The translations under genes were made by a program, and so were the position numbers. This document shows positions 52,830-61,831 of a stretch of DNA of 64,000 nucleotides, piece after piece. The stretch spans positions 374,040 to 438,039 of the forward strand of contig NZ_JAVHJU010000067.1 of NCBI RefSeq assembly GCF_031082405.1, read 5' to 3'. How positions within the stretch are numbered: position 1 is the first letter of the stretch; the number at the start of each line of letters is the position of its first letter. The notes beneath the pieces are model-generated. The model made no database searches. It saw only the letters and a list, made by a program, of their open reading frames with translations, and was not told the origin of the DNA. The DNA comes from Amycolatopsis sp. A133. GTDB taxonomy: Bacteria; Actinomycetota; Actinomycetes; Mycobacteriales; Pseudonocardiaceae.

Positions 52830-53723
52830 GTGCACACGGTCGCCGTACTCAGCCTCAAGGGAGGCGTCGGCAAGACGACGGTCGCCCTCGGTATCGCGTC
52901 CGCCGCCTTGCGCAGGGGCACGCGGACGCTGGTGGTGGACCTCGACCCGCAGGGCAACGCCACCACGTCGCTCGACCCGCCCTTCACCGACGCCACCCTC
53001 GCCGACGTGCTCGAAACCCCCACCCGCGAGACGCTGGAACGCGCGATCGCCCCGAGCGTCTGGAGCGAGGACGTCGACGTCCTCGTCGGCACCGAAGAGC
53101 TGGAGCTGCTCAACGACCCGGACGCCGACAGCGAGCGCCTGGGGAACTTCTCGCGCGCGCTGGACGAGCTGCACCGCACGCCGCTGCGCGAAACGCCGTA
53201 CGACCTGGTGGTCCTCGACTGCCCGCCGTCGCTGGGCCGCCTGACGAAGTCGGCGCTGGTCGCCGCGGACAGCGCGCTCATCGTGACCGAGCCCACGATG
53301 TACGCCGTCGCCGGGGCGTCCCGTGCCCTGGAGGCGATCGAGAAGATCCGCAAGGACCTCAACCCGGACCTGCGCCCGATCGGCGTCCTGGTGAACAAGC
53401 TGCGCGTGCGCTCCTACGAGCACCAGTTCCGGATCGCCGAGCTGCGCGAGAACTTCGGCTCGCTGGTGATGCCGACGGCCATCACCGACCGGCTCGCGGT
53501 GCAGCAGGCCCAGGGCGCGTGCAGCCCGATCCACGAGTGGCACTCGCCCGGCGCGCAGGAGATCGCGCTGACGTTCAACATGGTGCTGGCGAAGATCCTG
53601 CGCTCCAACCGGGCGGGCCGGCACCGCATCGCCGGCGAGGAAGCCGAGGGCCCGGACTGGCCCGAAGGCCCCGCCCCGGAGACGCCCGAGGCCCCGGCCG
53701 AGGTGACCGAATCCGCGGGGTGA
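52830..53723 (+). CDS. ParA/MinD-like ATPase
   Basis: Deviant-Walker ATPase of 297 residues. The N-terminal LSLKGGVGKTTVA (Lys10 signature), VVDLDPQGNATTSL and VVLDCPPSLG are ParA motifs. No ParB or parS is near, so it is a solo ParA that may place another complex. The C-terminal 30 residues are Pro/Glu-rich. It ends 3 nt before the glycosylase start, in one operon. Confidence 0.9.
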   Translation: MHTVAVLSLKGGVGKTTVALGIASAALRRGTRTLVVDLDPQGNATTSLDPPFTDATLADVLETPTRETLERAIAPSVWSEDVDVLVGTEELELLNDPDADSERLGNFSRALDELHRTPLRETPYDLVVLDCPPSLGRLTKSALVAADSALIVTEPTMYAVAGASRALEAIEKIRKDLNPDLRPIGVLVNKLRVRSYEHQFRIAELRENFGSLVMPTAITDRLAVQQAQGACSPIHEWHSPGAQEIALTFNMVLAKILRSNRAGRHRIAGEEAEGPDWPEGPAPETPEAPAEVTESAG

Positions 53724-53726
53724 GCC

Positions 53727-54536
53727 GTGCCCGAAGGTGACACCGTGTTCCTGGTCGCGAAGCGCTTCGCCAAGGCGATGACCGGGAAGACGTTGCTGCG
53801 CGGCGAATTCCGCGTGCCCCAACTGGCCACTGCGGACCTCTCCGGCCGCGAGGTGCTCGGGGTCGGGACGGTCGGCAAGCACCTGTTCACCCGCTTCTCG
53901 GGCGACCTGACCCTGCATTCCCACCTGATGATGGACGGCATGTGGGACGTCTACCCGGCCGGTGCGAAGTGGCGCCGGCCCGGTCACCACGCCCGCGTGG
54001 TCCTCACCGCGGCCGACGTCCAGGTGATCGGCTTCCGCGTCCACGACCTGAAACTCGTGCCCACGGGCAAGGAACACGACCTCGTCGCCCACCTCGGCCC
54101 GGACCTGCTGGATCCACAGTGGACGGCGGAGCACGCGGCCCGCGCGGTGGCGGCGCTGGCGGCCGATCCGGCGCGCGAGCTCGGGCTCGCCCTGCTCGAC
54201 CAGCGCGTGATGGCGGGCGTCGGGAACCTCTACAAGTGCGAGATCGCCTTCCTGCTCGGGGTGACGCCGTGGACGCCGGTGTCCGAAGTGGACCCGCGGC
54301 GCACGGTCGCGCTCGCCCGGAAGCTGCTGCTGGCGAACGCCACCGCCGGGCGCTTCGACCAGAGCACCACCGGCCACCTCGACCGCAACCGCAAGAACTG
54401 GGTGTACGAGCGCACCCGCCAGGGCTGCTTCCGCTGCGGCGGCAAACTCCTGGTTCGCACACAGGGCCACGACGTCCGGCAGCGGCCGACGTGGTTCTGC
54501 CCGAAGGACCAGGCCGGCCCCTACCCGGAGCGGTAA
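53727..54536 (+). CDS. nei: Fpg/Nei-family DNA glycosylase with altered zinc finger
   Basis: Base-excision enzyme of 269 residues; MPEGDTV gives the catalytic Pro2-Glu3 and the HhH region LDQRVMAGVGNLYKCE is present. The C-terminal zinc finger keeps Cys234, Cys237 and Cys258, but Asp261 replaces the fourth Cys (CPKDQ where the family has CxxC), so zinc binding would use an Asp or be weak. It closely follows parA and probably repairs oxidised pyrimidines. Confidence 0.9.
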   Translation: MPEGDTVFLVAKRFAKAMTGKTLLRGEFRVPQLATADLSGREVLGVGTVGKHLFTRFSGDLTLHSHLMMDGMWDVYPAGAKWRRPGHHARVVLTAADVQVIGFRVHDLKLVPTGKEHDLVAHLGPDLLDPQWTAEHAARAVAALAADPARELGLALLDQRVMAGVGNLYKCEIAFLLGVTPWTPVSEVDPRRTVALARKLLLANATAGRFDQSTTGHLDRNRKNWVYERTRQGCFRCGGKLLVRTQGHDVRQRPTWFCPKDQAGPYPER

Positions 54537-54663
54537 CGTGGGTCACGTGACGACGTTCAAGCTCCCGCTCTACGGGGCCGACACCGAACGCGGCGACCTC
54601 GCTCCCTGAGCCGCGCGCGCTCCTTCCCGTCACCTTTCCGAAGACACTTCAGGGAGCTTCGTC

Positions 54664-55710
54664 ATGCCCGAAATCCTGGCCGGGCAGGCGCTGCGCGCGT
54701 TCGCGCACGCCCTGCCCAAGGTCGAACTGCACGTCCACCTGGTCGGTTCGGCGAGCCTGCCGACCGTGCTGGAGCTGGCCCGGCGCCGCCCCGCCGCCGG
54801 GGTCCCCACCGACGAGCGCGAGCTCGCGGAGTTCTTCACCTTCCGCAGCTTCGCCCACTTCCTCACCGTGTACCTCGCGGTCACCTCACTCGTGCGCGAC
54901 CGCCACGACATCCACACGCTCGTGACGGGCCTGGCGGTGGATCTCGCCGCGCACCACTGCCGCTACGCCGAAGTCACCGTGACCCCGTACAACCACCTGC
55001 TCGACGGCGTGCCCGGCGACGACCTGCTCGCGGGGCTGGAAAGCGGCCGGGCCCGCGCCGCCGAACTGGGCGTGGAACTGGCCTGGTGCTTCGACATTCC
55101 GGGCGAAAAGGGCATCCGGGCCGGCCGGGAGACGCTCGTGTTCGCGCTGCGCGAACGCCCCGAAGGCCTGGTGTCGTTCGGGCTCGGCGGGCCGGAGCTC
55201 GGCGTCGGGCGCGCGCAGTTCGAGCCGTTCTTCACCCGGGCGCGGGAAGCGGGGCTGCACAGCGTCCCGCACGCCGGGGAGACCACCGGGCCGGCCACGA
55301 TCTGGTCGGCGCTGCACGACCTCGGCGCCGAGCGGATCGGCCACGGCACCAGCTGCGCGGCCGACCCGGCGCTGCTCGAACACCTTGCGGCCCACCGGAT
55401 CCCGCTGGAAGTGTGCCCGACGTCGAACGTGCGGACCGGCCAGGTCCCGTCGGTCGCCGCGCACCCGGTCCGGCGGATGCTGGACCACGGCCTCGTGGTG
55501 ACGCTCAACACCGACGACCCGCCGATGTTCGGCGCCACGCTCACCGGGGAGTACGTCGCCGTCGCCGGAACACTCGGCCTCACCGCGGCCGAGCTGGCCC
55601 GGCTCGCGGAGAACGCCGTCGACGCGTCCTTCCTCGGCGAACACCGGAAAGCCGGGCTGCGGCAAGAGATCACAAAAATGACGTTGCCGGAACCCGAGGA
55701 CTTCGCCTAG
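54664..55710 (+). CDS. Adenosine-deaminase-family enzyme
   Basis: Metal-dependent deaminase of 348 residues. His23/His25 in KVELHVHLVGS, His203 and catalytic Glu206 in HAGETTGP, GAERIGHGTSC and LNTDDPPMFG are the expected ligands and acid. It may deaminate adenosine or, as in some actinobacterial relatives, aminodeoxyfutalosine. Starts ATG after CAGGGAGC. It is followed within 5 nt by the low-GC element below. Confidence 0.88.
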   Translation: MPEILAGQALRAFAHALPKVELHVHLVGSASLPTVLELARRRPAAGVPTDERELAEFFTFRSFAHFLTVYLAVTSLVRDRHDIHTLVTGLAVDLAAHHCRYAEVTVTPYNHLLDGVPGDDLLAGLESGRARAAELGVELAWCFDIPGEKGIRAGRETLVFALRERPEGLVSFGLGGPELGVGRAQFEPFFTRAREAGLHSVPHAGETTGPATIWSALHDLGAERIGHGTSCAADPALLEHLAAHRIPLEVCPTSNVRTGQVPSVAAHPVRRMLDHGLVVTLNTDDPPMFGATLTGEYVAVAGTLGLTAAELARLAENAVDASFLGEHRKAGLRQEITKMTLPEPEDFA

Positions 55711-55714
55711 CGTG

Positions 55715-55975
55715 GAAGTACACGAGAGAGGAGGTGGTCCTAAGTTGTATTCCAACAGGACTCGTGAGGTGACTGTCCGCTAGCGGATGGTACGTGGAGG
55801 ACTTTGAGCAGCGATACAACCGAGCCACCTTCGGCTCATCGCCTGCTTCACGTGGTGCCTGATAGCGAATACCAGGCAGTCACCGTGCCCCCGGGGTTTC
55901 CGAGCACCAGTCCGGCTCGGGCTCAGGCGTTTGACGGCGCTTGAGAGCATCCCCGGGGGTCCCTTTATTTTTGCT
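55715..55975 (+). ncRNA. Structured low-GC element with tiny reading frames
   Basis: About 260 nt clearly richer in A+T than its neighbours, with perfect-looking ribosome sites. GAGGAGGTGG (55730-55739) precedes a TTG frame of 12 codons (55745-55783, MYSNRTREVTVR), and GTGGAGGAC precedes a 46-codon TTG frame (55804-55944). Overlapping short frames occur in other registers too. Stems: GAGCC/GGCTC (near 55822-55837) and TGCCTG/CAGGCA (near 55856-55878). CCCCCGGGG (near 55889) pairs with CCCCGGGGG (near 55951), ending TCCCTTTATTTTTG, a terminator. It looks like a conserved RNA or leader; I cannot name it. Confidence 0.5.
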
Positions 55976-56078
55976 CATCTGTGCAGGTCATGTCATCCGG
56001 CGTCGCGGGCCGACCGTCCGGCGATCAGCATTTCGGCGTTCCGTCCCCCGGACGGTTGATACTCGGTAGCCTGGATCC

Positions 56079-56639
56079 ATGCTCAGGCCCGACTACCCGA
56101 TCACCACGGACCGCTTGCTCCTGCGCCCGTTCACGCCCGAGGACCTCGACGCGCTGAACTCCTTCCAGTCCCGCGCCGACGTCGCCCGCTACCTCTACTG
56201 GGGCCCGCGCAGCCGCGCCGAGTCGGCCGCGGCGCTCGCCAAACGGGTGCACAGCTCGACCTTGACCCAGGAAGGGCAGTTCCTGGCCGTGGCGGTCGAA
56301 CTGGCCGCGACGGGACAGCTGATCGGCGACCTGAACCTGGAGTGGCTCAGCAGCGAGCACCGGCGGGGCGAGATCGGGTTCGTCTTCCACCCGGACCACC
56401 ACGGCAAGGGCCTCGCCGCCGAGGCGACCACCGAGCTGCTGCGGCTGGGGTTCGAAGACCTGGGGCTGCACCGCATCATCGGCCGCTGCGACGGCCGCAA
56501 CACCGCGTCGGCCGCGCTGATGGAACGCCTGGGCATGCGCCGCGAAGCGCGCCTCAGGGAAAACGAGATCGTCAAGGGCGAATGGGCCGACGAGCTGATC
56601 TACGCGATGCTCGAGGACGAGTGGAAGGACCGCGATTAG
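56079..56639 (+). CDS. GNAT N-acetyltransferase (RimJ/RimL type)
   Basis: Acetyltransferase of 186 residues. ITTDRLLLRPFTPEDLDAL start, RGEIGFVFHPDHHGKGLAAEA (CoA-binding motif A) and NTASAALMERLGMRREARLRE are the RimJ/L family landmarks. Likely substrate is a protein N-terminus or a small amine. ATG 56079 after about 100 nt of unassigned sequence past the element terminator. Confidence 0.88.
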   Translation: MLRPDYPITTDRLLLRPFTPEDLDALNSFQSRADVARYLYWGPRSRAESAAALAKRVHSSTLTQEGQFLAVAVELAATGQLIGDLNLEWLSSEHRRGEIGFVFHPDHHGKGLAAEATTELLRLGFEDLGLHRIIGRCDGRNTASAALMERLGMRREARLRENEIVKGEWADELIYAMLEDEWKDRD

Positions 56640-56705
56640 TGGCCGCGTTCACTCCGGCGTGACGCTCGGGTCGCGGTCCACGGGCGATTTGGCAGCATAG
56701 GGGCC

Positions 56706-57743
56706 GTGTTCTTCGACAAGATCGTCCGCCCGGCGCTGTACCGGCTGTCCTACCACGACCCCGAGCTGGTGCACGAGCGCACGATCGGCGTGCTGGCCCG
56801 GCTCGGCACGGCCGCGCCCGCCCTGGGTGGCGCGTTCCGCGTCGACGACCCGGTGACCGTGCTGGGCCTGCGGTTCCCCAACCGCGTCGGCCTGGCCGCC
56901 GGGATGGACAAGAACGGCCGTGCCCTGCCGGCGTGGGCCGCGCTGGGCTTCGGGTTCGTCGAAGCCGGCACGGTGACGCGGCTGGCGCAGCCGGGCAACC
57001 CGAAGCCGCGGCTGTTCAGCCTCCCGGCCAGCGACGCGGTGATCAACCGCATGGGCTTCAACAACGACGGCGCGGAAGCACTCGCGGCCAAGCTCGCCCG
57101 CGACGGGAAGCCGGGCATCCCGCTGGGGATCAGCATCGGCAAGTCGAAGGTGACGCCGCTCGAGGACGCCGTCGAGGACTACCGGTTTTCGCTGCGCGCG
57201 CTGCACCCGTACGCGGACTACTTCGCGATCAACGTCAGCTCGCCGAACACGCCGGGGCTGCGTCAGCTGCAGGACCGCACCGCCCTCGCCGAACTGCTCG
57301 GGGAGCTGCGGTCGACGTCGCTCGAGCTCGCCGGACCGGGTGCGCCCACGCCGGTGCTGGTCAAGGTCGCGCCCGACCTGACCGACGACGCGCTGGCGGA
57401 GCTGCTGGAGGTTGCGCTGGAGCACGGCGTCGCCGGGATCATCGCCACGAACACGACGTTGGCGCGCGACGGCATCACGCCCGCGGAAAGCGGCCTGGCC
57501 GGACAGGCGGGAGGGCTGTCCGGCCGGCCGCTGACCACCCGCGCGGCGCAGGTCGTGCGGTTCGTGCACAACCACACCGGCGGGAACCTGCCGATCATCG
57601 GCGTCGGCGGGATCATGGGCCCGGACGACGCGGTCCGGCTCGTCGACGCCGGTGCGTCGCTCGTGCAGCTCTACACGGGCTTCGCGCTGCACGGGCCGGG
57701 CTTGGTGCGCCGCGTCAGCCGGGGTCTCGCAGCCCGGCGGTAG
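56706..57743 (+). CDS. pyrD: Dihydroorotate dehydrogenase, class 2
   Basis: Membrane-associated flavoenzyme of 345 residues oxidising dihydroorotate with quinone in pyrimidine synthesis. The N-terminal FFDKIVRPALYRLSYHDPELVHE is the class 2 helical extension; GLAAGMDKNGRALPAW, SPNTPGLRQLQ with the catalytic Ser, NTTLARDG and GVGGIMGPDDA are conserved. GTG 56706. In mycobacteria pyrD also lies near dcw. Its 3' end overlaps the next, convergent gene by 29 nt. Confidence 0.95.
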   Translation: MFFDKIVRPALYRLSYHDPELVHERTIGVLARLGTAAPALGGAFRVDDPVTVLGLRFPNRVGLAAGMDKNGRALPAWAALGFGFVEAGTVTRLAQPGNPKPRLFSLPASDAVINRMGFNNDGAEALAAKLARDGKPGIPLGISIGKSKVTPLEDAVEDYRFSLRALHPYADYFAINVSSPNTPGLRQLQDRTALAELLGELRSTSLELAGPGAPTPVLVKVAPDLTDDALAELLEVALEHGVAGIIATNTTLARDGITPAESGLAGQAGGLSGRPLTTRAAQVVRFVHNHTGGNLPIIGVGGIMGPDDAVRLVDAGASLVQLYTGFALHGPGLVRRVSRGLAARR

Positions 57744-59148
57744 ACGCGAAGCGCACGTACCCGCGCCAGGAGTCGTAGCGGTCCAGACCGGGGCCCTGCG
57801 CGGCCGGGTCACAACGCACCGCCAGCGGGGTGGAGCCGTCCTCGAGTTCGACGCGCTCCAAGACGAAGGGCGCTTTCAGCGTCGCGGCGAAGCGGTCGAA
57901 CGCGGCCGGGGACAGCCGCCAGCGCTCGCCGTCGAGGCCGGTGTCGCCTCCGAGGACGCCCGGCTGCGGCGGTTCGGTGTTCAGGAGCACCATCCGGTAG
58001 CTCTCGGTGGTCCGGACCGGCCCGCCGAACCGGGCGCCGAGCTCGGTGAGGTCGGGGTTGAGCGGCTGGCCGCGAAGGTGCGCGCCGAACACGACGACGT
58101 CTTCGCCCGGCTCCGGGTAGGGCGTCATCGGCTCGTCCGTGCAGACGGTGGCGAGGTCGAGGGCGATCTGGTCCTCGAACGCCCGCGTCAGGAAGGTGAC
58201 GCCGAACGGGCGGCGGTCGCCGGGCAGCACCGGGACGGTGACCGCGGCCACGTCGAGGAGGTTCGCGAAGGCCGTGCAGGAGGCCAGGCGGTGGCCGCCG
58301 CCGGCCGGGTCGGCCTCTGCTTCGGCGAGTCCGGGGTGGTCGGGCACGGTGGGCAGGAGGAGGGCGTCCCCGAAGGTGTGCTCGTCGAGGGAGACCGGTT
58401 CGAGGACGGCGCCCCACGCCGTCAGGCGCTTCAGGACGCTTTCGAATGCGATGGCCGCGGCGTCGCTCAGCGGCAGGCCCTGCGGGTACGCGATCCGCGG
58501 GTGCTCGCCGGCGCCGAGGCGGACGTCGGCGGGCCAGGTGCGGGTCGCGGAAACGCCGTCCGGGCCGGTCATCAGGGCGAGTGCGCGACGACCGGTGATC
58601 AGGCCCCTCGCGTACACGGAGACGCCGTCGCACGCGCGGACGCCGGTCATCGGCAGCAGGCCGCGGGTCGGCCTCAGCGCGACGACGGCGTTCAGCGCGG
58701 CCGGGACCGGGCCCGCGGTGCTCAGCGCCAGGTCGACGATGCCCAGCGCGACGGCGACCGCCGCGCCGCGGCCGCCCGCCTTGGTCCGGTCCCAGGCCGC
58801 GGCCACGGTGCCGGCCCCGGTCTTGCCGAGGACCACGGCGCCGGCCGAGGTCAGCCGGGAGACGACCGTGGCACTGGCTTCCGGGACCGAACGGCCGGAG
58901 GGCTGCCCGGCGACGTCGATCAGTTCCGGCACGGCGATGACGGTGCCCGCCAGCGGCAGGTCTTCGCCCGCTTTGACGCGCTCGTCGACGGCCTTGGCGT
59001 CGACGAGGACGTCTTCGACGGCGCGCAGGGTGGACCAGAGTTCGGGACGGCCGGCCTCGGTGAGGCGTTCGAAGGCCGTGATGACGCGCTCGGAGGCGGT
59101 GGGCGGGGTGATCGGCACGGGATCCGGGTCCGGCGGGAGCGTGTTCAC
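57715..59148 (-). CDS. Amidase-signature homologue lacking the catalytic triad
   Basis: Protein of 477 residues shaped like amidase-signature enzymes with an allophanate-hydrolase-type C-terminal domain (about 370-477). PLAGTVIAVPELID aligns to the position of the Lys motif but has Pro74 for catalytic Lys; KAGGRGAAVAVALG replaces the GGSSxGS segment with the cis-Ser; the nucleophile loop is shortened to LSTAGPVPAAL. The rest of the fold (LRPTRGLLPMTGV) is intact and there is no frameshift, so it is a conserved-looking pseudoenzyme. GTG 59148 after AAAGGA. Confidence 0.8.
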   Translation of the reverse strand: MNTLPPDPDPVPITPPTASERVITAFERLTEAGRPELWSTLRAVEDVLVDAKAVDERVKAGEDLPLAGTVIAVPELIDVAGQPSGRSVPEASATVVSRLTSAGAVVLGKTGAGTVAAAWDRTKAGGRGAAVAVALGIVDLALSTAGPVPAALNAVVALRPTRGLLPMTGVRACDGVSVYARGLITGRRALALMTGPDGVSATRTWPADVRLGAGEHPRIAYPQGLPLSDAAAIAFESVLKRLTAWGAVLEPVSLDEHTFGDALLLPTVPDHPGLAEAEADPAGGGHRLASCTAFANLLDVAAVTVPVLPGDRRPFGVTFLTRAFEDQIALDLATVCTDEPMTPYPEPGEDVVVFGAHLRGQPLNPDLTELGARFGGPVRTTESYRMVLLNTEPPQPGVLGGDTGLDGERWRLSPAAFDRFAATLKAPFVLERVELEDGSTPLAVRCDPAAQGPGLDRYDSWRGYVRFASTAGLRDPG

Positions 59149-59435
59149 GGGGCGTCCTTTCCTCGGCGGTCGAGAAAGTCCACTGTGTACGGTCGGCGCC
59201 GGCGAACCTCAGTGCACGGCGGGCCTCCCGGCGAGTGACACCTCTGCATGCATGACAGAAACGTTAGATCGCGGACGTTTCCGTAGGCAGCTGATTCCGA
59301 TTACGCGCGGGTTTCGGCCCCAAGAGGTGAACAGGGCGCGACGCCGAGGCGAAACGCACGATCACGCACGCGGTGTGATACCTCCGGACGGCGGCACCCG
59401 AACGGCGTAGTTCGGGATCCGGATGGCGGAACGCG

Positions 59436-59571
59436 GCCCGGATTCGCGTGATTGGAGCCGGAACTCGCGTGATTGAGGCCGTAACTCGCGTGATTGGAGC
59501 CGTTCCGGCTCGGATCACGCGAGTTACGGGTCTGATCACGCGGGATCCGGCCCGGATCACGCGGGTTACGG
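59436..59571. repeat. Inverted array of about 20-nt CGCGTGAT units, array 3
   Basis: Three direct units (AACTCGCGTGATTGGAGCCG type, 59442-59502) meet a central GAGCCGTTCCGGCTC, followed by three inverted units (CGGATCACGCGAGTTAC type, to 59571). The halves pair as one long imperfect hairpin of about 60 bp; many mismatches fall where G-U pairs would form. Starts 3 nt beyond the pspM stop. Between 59149 and 59435 I see no gene; the left end includes the amidase control region. Confidence 0.85.
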
Positions 59572-59573
59572 GG

Positions 59574-60560
59574 TCAGGAGAGTTCGCGCAGCGCCATGGC
59601 CAGGCCGGCGAGGCGGTCCGTGGCGTCGGTGAGGGCCTGCTTGGACGTCACCAGGCCGTCGCTCGACGCCGCGACCGTGTGGCCGGCCGCGGCCACCAGG
59701 CCGCGGTAGCCCTCGAGGCCGTCGTCGAGCTGTTCGCGGAGCTTGGCGACAGCCGCGTCCAGCGCCGCCTTCTCCCGGGCGGGTGCGGAGTCGCGGCCGC
59801 GTTCGATCGCCTGGATGCGGCCCGCCAGGCCGCGCAGGGCGGCCGCCGCTTCGGTCGCCGTCTGCCGGGCGTCCGCGACGGACACCTCCGAGACCAGCGG
59901 TGTCCCGAGCGAGGACGGCACCGACAGCTGGCGCAGCAGCTCGCCCAGCGAGGCTTCGCACTCGGCGAGCCGTTCCATCGGCTCGCGGGCCGCCGAACGG
60001 GCGGGCGGCAGCGGCGGCGGTCCGGCCGGCGCCGCCGGGATCGGGGTGCGCTTGAGTTCACGCAGCTTGAGGCCGGAGCGGACGCTGAACGTGCCGAAGA
60101 TGACGGTTCCCGCGAACGCCGTGATCGCCTGCGGCATCATCGCGACGCCGGCCGGGCTGATCCAGCCGACCGCGGCGGCCACCGTCACGACCGCGCACAG
60201 GATCGTCAAGATGATCCACAGCGTCAGCGCCTTCGACGTCCGGCGCTTGCGGCGTTCGAGCTTCGCGGCCGGGTGGTTCCAGCGGTCCCACTTGGCGCGG
60301 GCCTCGGCGAAGGCCGGGACCTGGTTGGCCATGGACGACAGCGAGGCCGTCATGTCGGGCCGCCGGACCGGCGGCCGTTGCAGCGGGTTCGGGCGCTGCG
60401 GTGCGGGCTTCCCGCCGGCCTGGTCGGCCGGCGGGAAGTACTTCTGCACCTTCTGGAGCTTTTCCTGGGCGCGCACGGCGTAGTCGGGCAGCTTCTCGAT
60501 GTGCTTCTCCAGCTTCGCGCTCAGCTCGCTGAAGTCGCGGCGTCTGCCCTGCTGCCCCAT
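59574..60560 (-). CDS. pspM: Membrane protein of the phage-shock locus (PspM-like)
   Basis: Protein of 328 residues in the place of mycobacterial PspM, downstream of pspA and clgR. Hydrophilic N-terminus (1-110), two helices (about 117-155), then a Pro-rich stretch and a helical, coiled-coil-like C-terminal half. In mycobacteria PspM is a membrane partner of PspA. The assignment rests on position and layout. Confidence 0.62.
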   Translation of the reverse strand: MGQQGRRRDFSELSAKLEKHIEKLPDYAVRAQEKLQKVQKYFPPADQAGGKPAPQRPNPLQRPPVRRPDMTASLSSMANQVPAFAEARAKWDRWNHPAAKLERRKRRTSKALTLWIILTILCAVVTVAAAVGWISPAGVAMMPQAITAFAGTVIFGTFSVRSGLKLRELKRTPIPAAPAGPPPLPPARSAAREPMERLAECEASLGELLRQLSVPSSLGTPLVSEVSVADARQTATEAAAALRGLAGRIQAIERGRDSAPAREKAALDAAVAKLREQLDDGLEGYRGLVAAAGHTVAASSDGLVTSKQALTDATDRLAGLAMALRELS

Positions 60561-60583
60561 GGTGCTCGCCCCCTTCGGCGTCG

Positions 60584-61423
60584 TCAGGCCGGGTTCTTGC
60601 CCTGCTCGGCCTGCACGCGCGCCTGGATTTCCCGCTGGATGTCGGCCTGGCTGCTCGCCGCCGGAGCCGCCTTGCCGCCGTCGGTCACCTGGGCGACCGA
60701 GTCACCGTGCATCGACGCGCGGATCTGCTGCAGCCGCGACTGGCCGGCCATCTGCGTGGTGGAGGCCTGGACCTCCATCATGCGCCCTTGGACCGAGTTC
60801 TGGGCGAGTTCCGCCGAGCCCAGCGCCGTGGTGTAGCGCTTCTCGATCTTGTCGCGGACCTCTTCCAGCGACGGCGTGTTGCCCGGCGCGGCCAGCTGGC
60901 TCATCTGGTTCAGCGAAGCGGAGACCTGCTCCTGCATCTTCGCCTGCTCCAGCTGCGAGAGCAGCTTGGTGCGCTCGGCCAGCTTCTGCTGCAGCATCTG
61001 CGAGTTGCGCTCCACGGCCTTCTTGGCCTGGGCCGCCGCCTGCAGCGACTGGTCGTGCAGCGTCTTCAGGTCCTCGATGCTCTGCTCGGCCGTGACGAGC
61101 TGCGTCGCGAAGCTCTCCGCGGCGTTCTCGAACTCGGTGGCCTTCTGCTCGTCACCCTTGGAGCGGGCCTCGTCGGCGAGGACCAGCGCCTGCCGGGTGG
61201 AGGCCTGGAGCTTCTCGACCTCGCCGAGCTGCCGGTTGAGCTTCATCTCCAGCTGCCGCTGGTTGCCGATCACGGAGGCGGCCTGCTGCGTCAGCGCCTG
61301 GTGGTTGCGCTGCGCCTCCTCGATGGCCTGCTGGATCTGTACCTTCGGGTCGGCGTGCTCGTCGATCTTCGACGAGAACGCCGCCATCATGTACTTCCAG
61401 AACTTCACGAACGGGTTGGCCAT
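60584..61423 (-). CDS. pspA: PspA/IM30 membrane stress protein
   Basis: Coiled-coil protein of 279 residues that stabilises stressed membranes. The start MANPFVKFWKYMMAAF and DPKVQIQQAIEEAQRNHQALTQQAASVIGN are conserved, followed by long helices rich in Gln and charged residues. The C-terminal 30 residues are Ala/Gln-rich. ATG 61423. It precedes pspM by 23 nt and follows clgR with a 408-nt gap. Confidence 0.93.
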   Translation of the reverse strand: MANPFVKFWKYMMAAFSSKIDEHADPKVQIQQAIEEAQRNHQALTQQAASVIGNQRQLEMKLNRQLGEVEKLQASTRQALVLADEARSKGDEQKATEFENAAESFATQLVTAEQSIEDLKTLHDQSLQAAAQAKKAVERNSQMLQQKLAERTKLLSQLEQAKMQEQVSASLNQMSQLAAPGNTPSLEEVRDKIEKRYTTALGSAELAQNSVQGRMMEVQASTTQMAGQSRLQQIRASMHGDSVAQVTDGGKAAPAASSQADIQREIQARVQAEQGKNPA

Positions 61424-61786
61424 CTCCTCCGCCTGCCTTCTTGCGTCCCACGGGCCTTAGTGATCCTCGGGGTGGGGCGTCACTCCCCTGCATGTGCAAC
61501 GCACCGACCCCGGCGTCGGGTTCCATCGTGTCAGGTCGGCCACTTCCGTTCCAGGCGACCCCGGGGGATTTCAGGGTTCGCCCCTGATCACCCCTGGAGG
61601 TAACGCGGGCGGCCCCGGGCGGGTTGCCCTGGGGTGTCGGGCGAAATGAGGGCGGAAAAGGCCTGGTGGAGGGTCTGGAACGGGCTTTGGCGGGGTCGGG
61701 TTCGGCCGGTTCCGCGGCTGGGGCTTGGGCCGGCAGCACCGGGACCTGCACTTCGGGTGCCGGGGTCGGGCTCGGCCCACCGCGCG
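61424..61786. other. Non-coding gap before pspA
   Basis: About 360 nt with no credible gene; GC-rich with short direct G/C-runs. It must hold the pspA promoter. I see no clear operator; GGCGACCC and GGGTTCGCC (near 61554 and 61574) form a loose inverted pair. Confidence 0.35.
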
Positions 61787-61816
61787 AACAGCCCCGGGCG
61801 TCTGCCCGGGGCTGTT
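61787..61816. terminator. Terminator-like hairpin after clgR
   Basis: 13-bp perfect stem AACAGCCCCGGGC with its complement around GTCT, 15 nt past the clgR stop. No T-run on the leftward exit. Confidence 0.75.
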
Positions 61817-61831
61817 GTCGCCTATCCGCTC

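Noticed and set aside
54547..54609. 20-codon GTG frame VTTFKLPLYGADTERGDLAP between nei and the deaminase gene
   Set aside because: No convincing ribosome site, no similarity I recognise, and too short to support. It might be the remnant of a gene start.
61624..61831. Possible short gene upstream of pspA
   Set aside because: Frames here have no start with a ribosome site and Pro/Arg/Gly-rich products; treated as non-coding.
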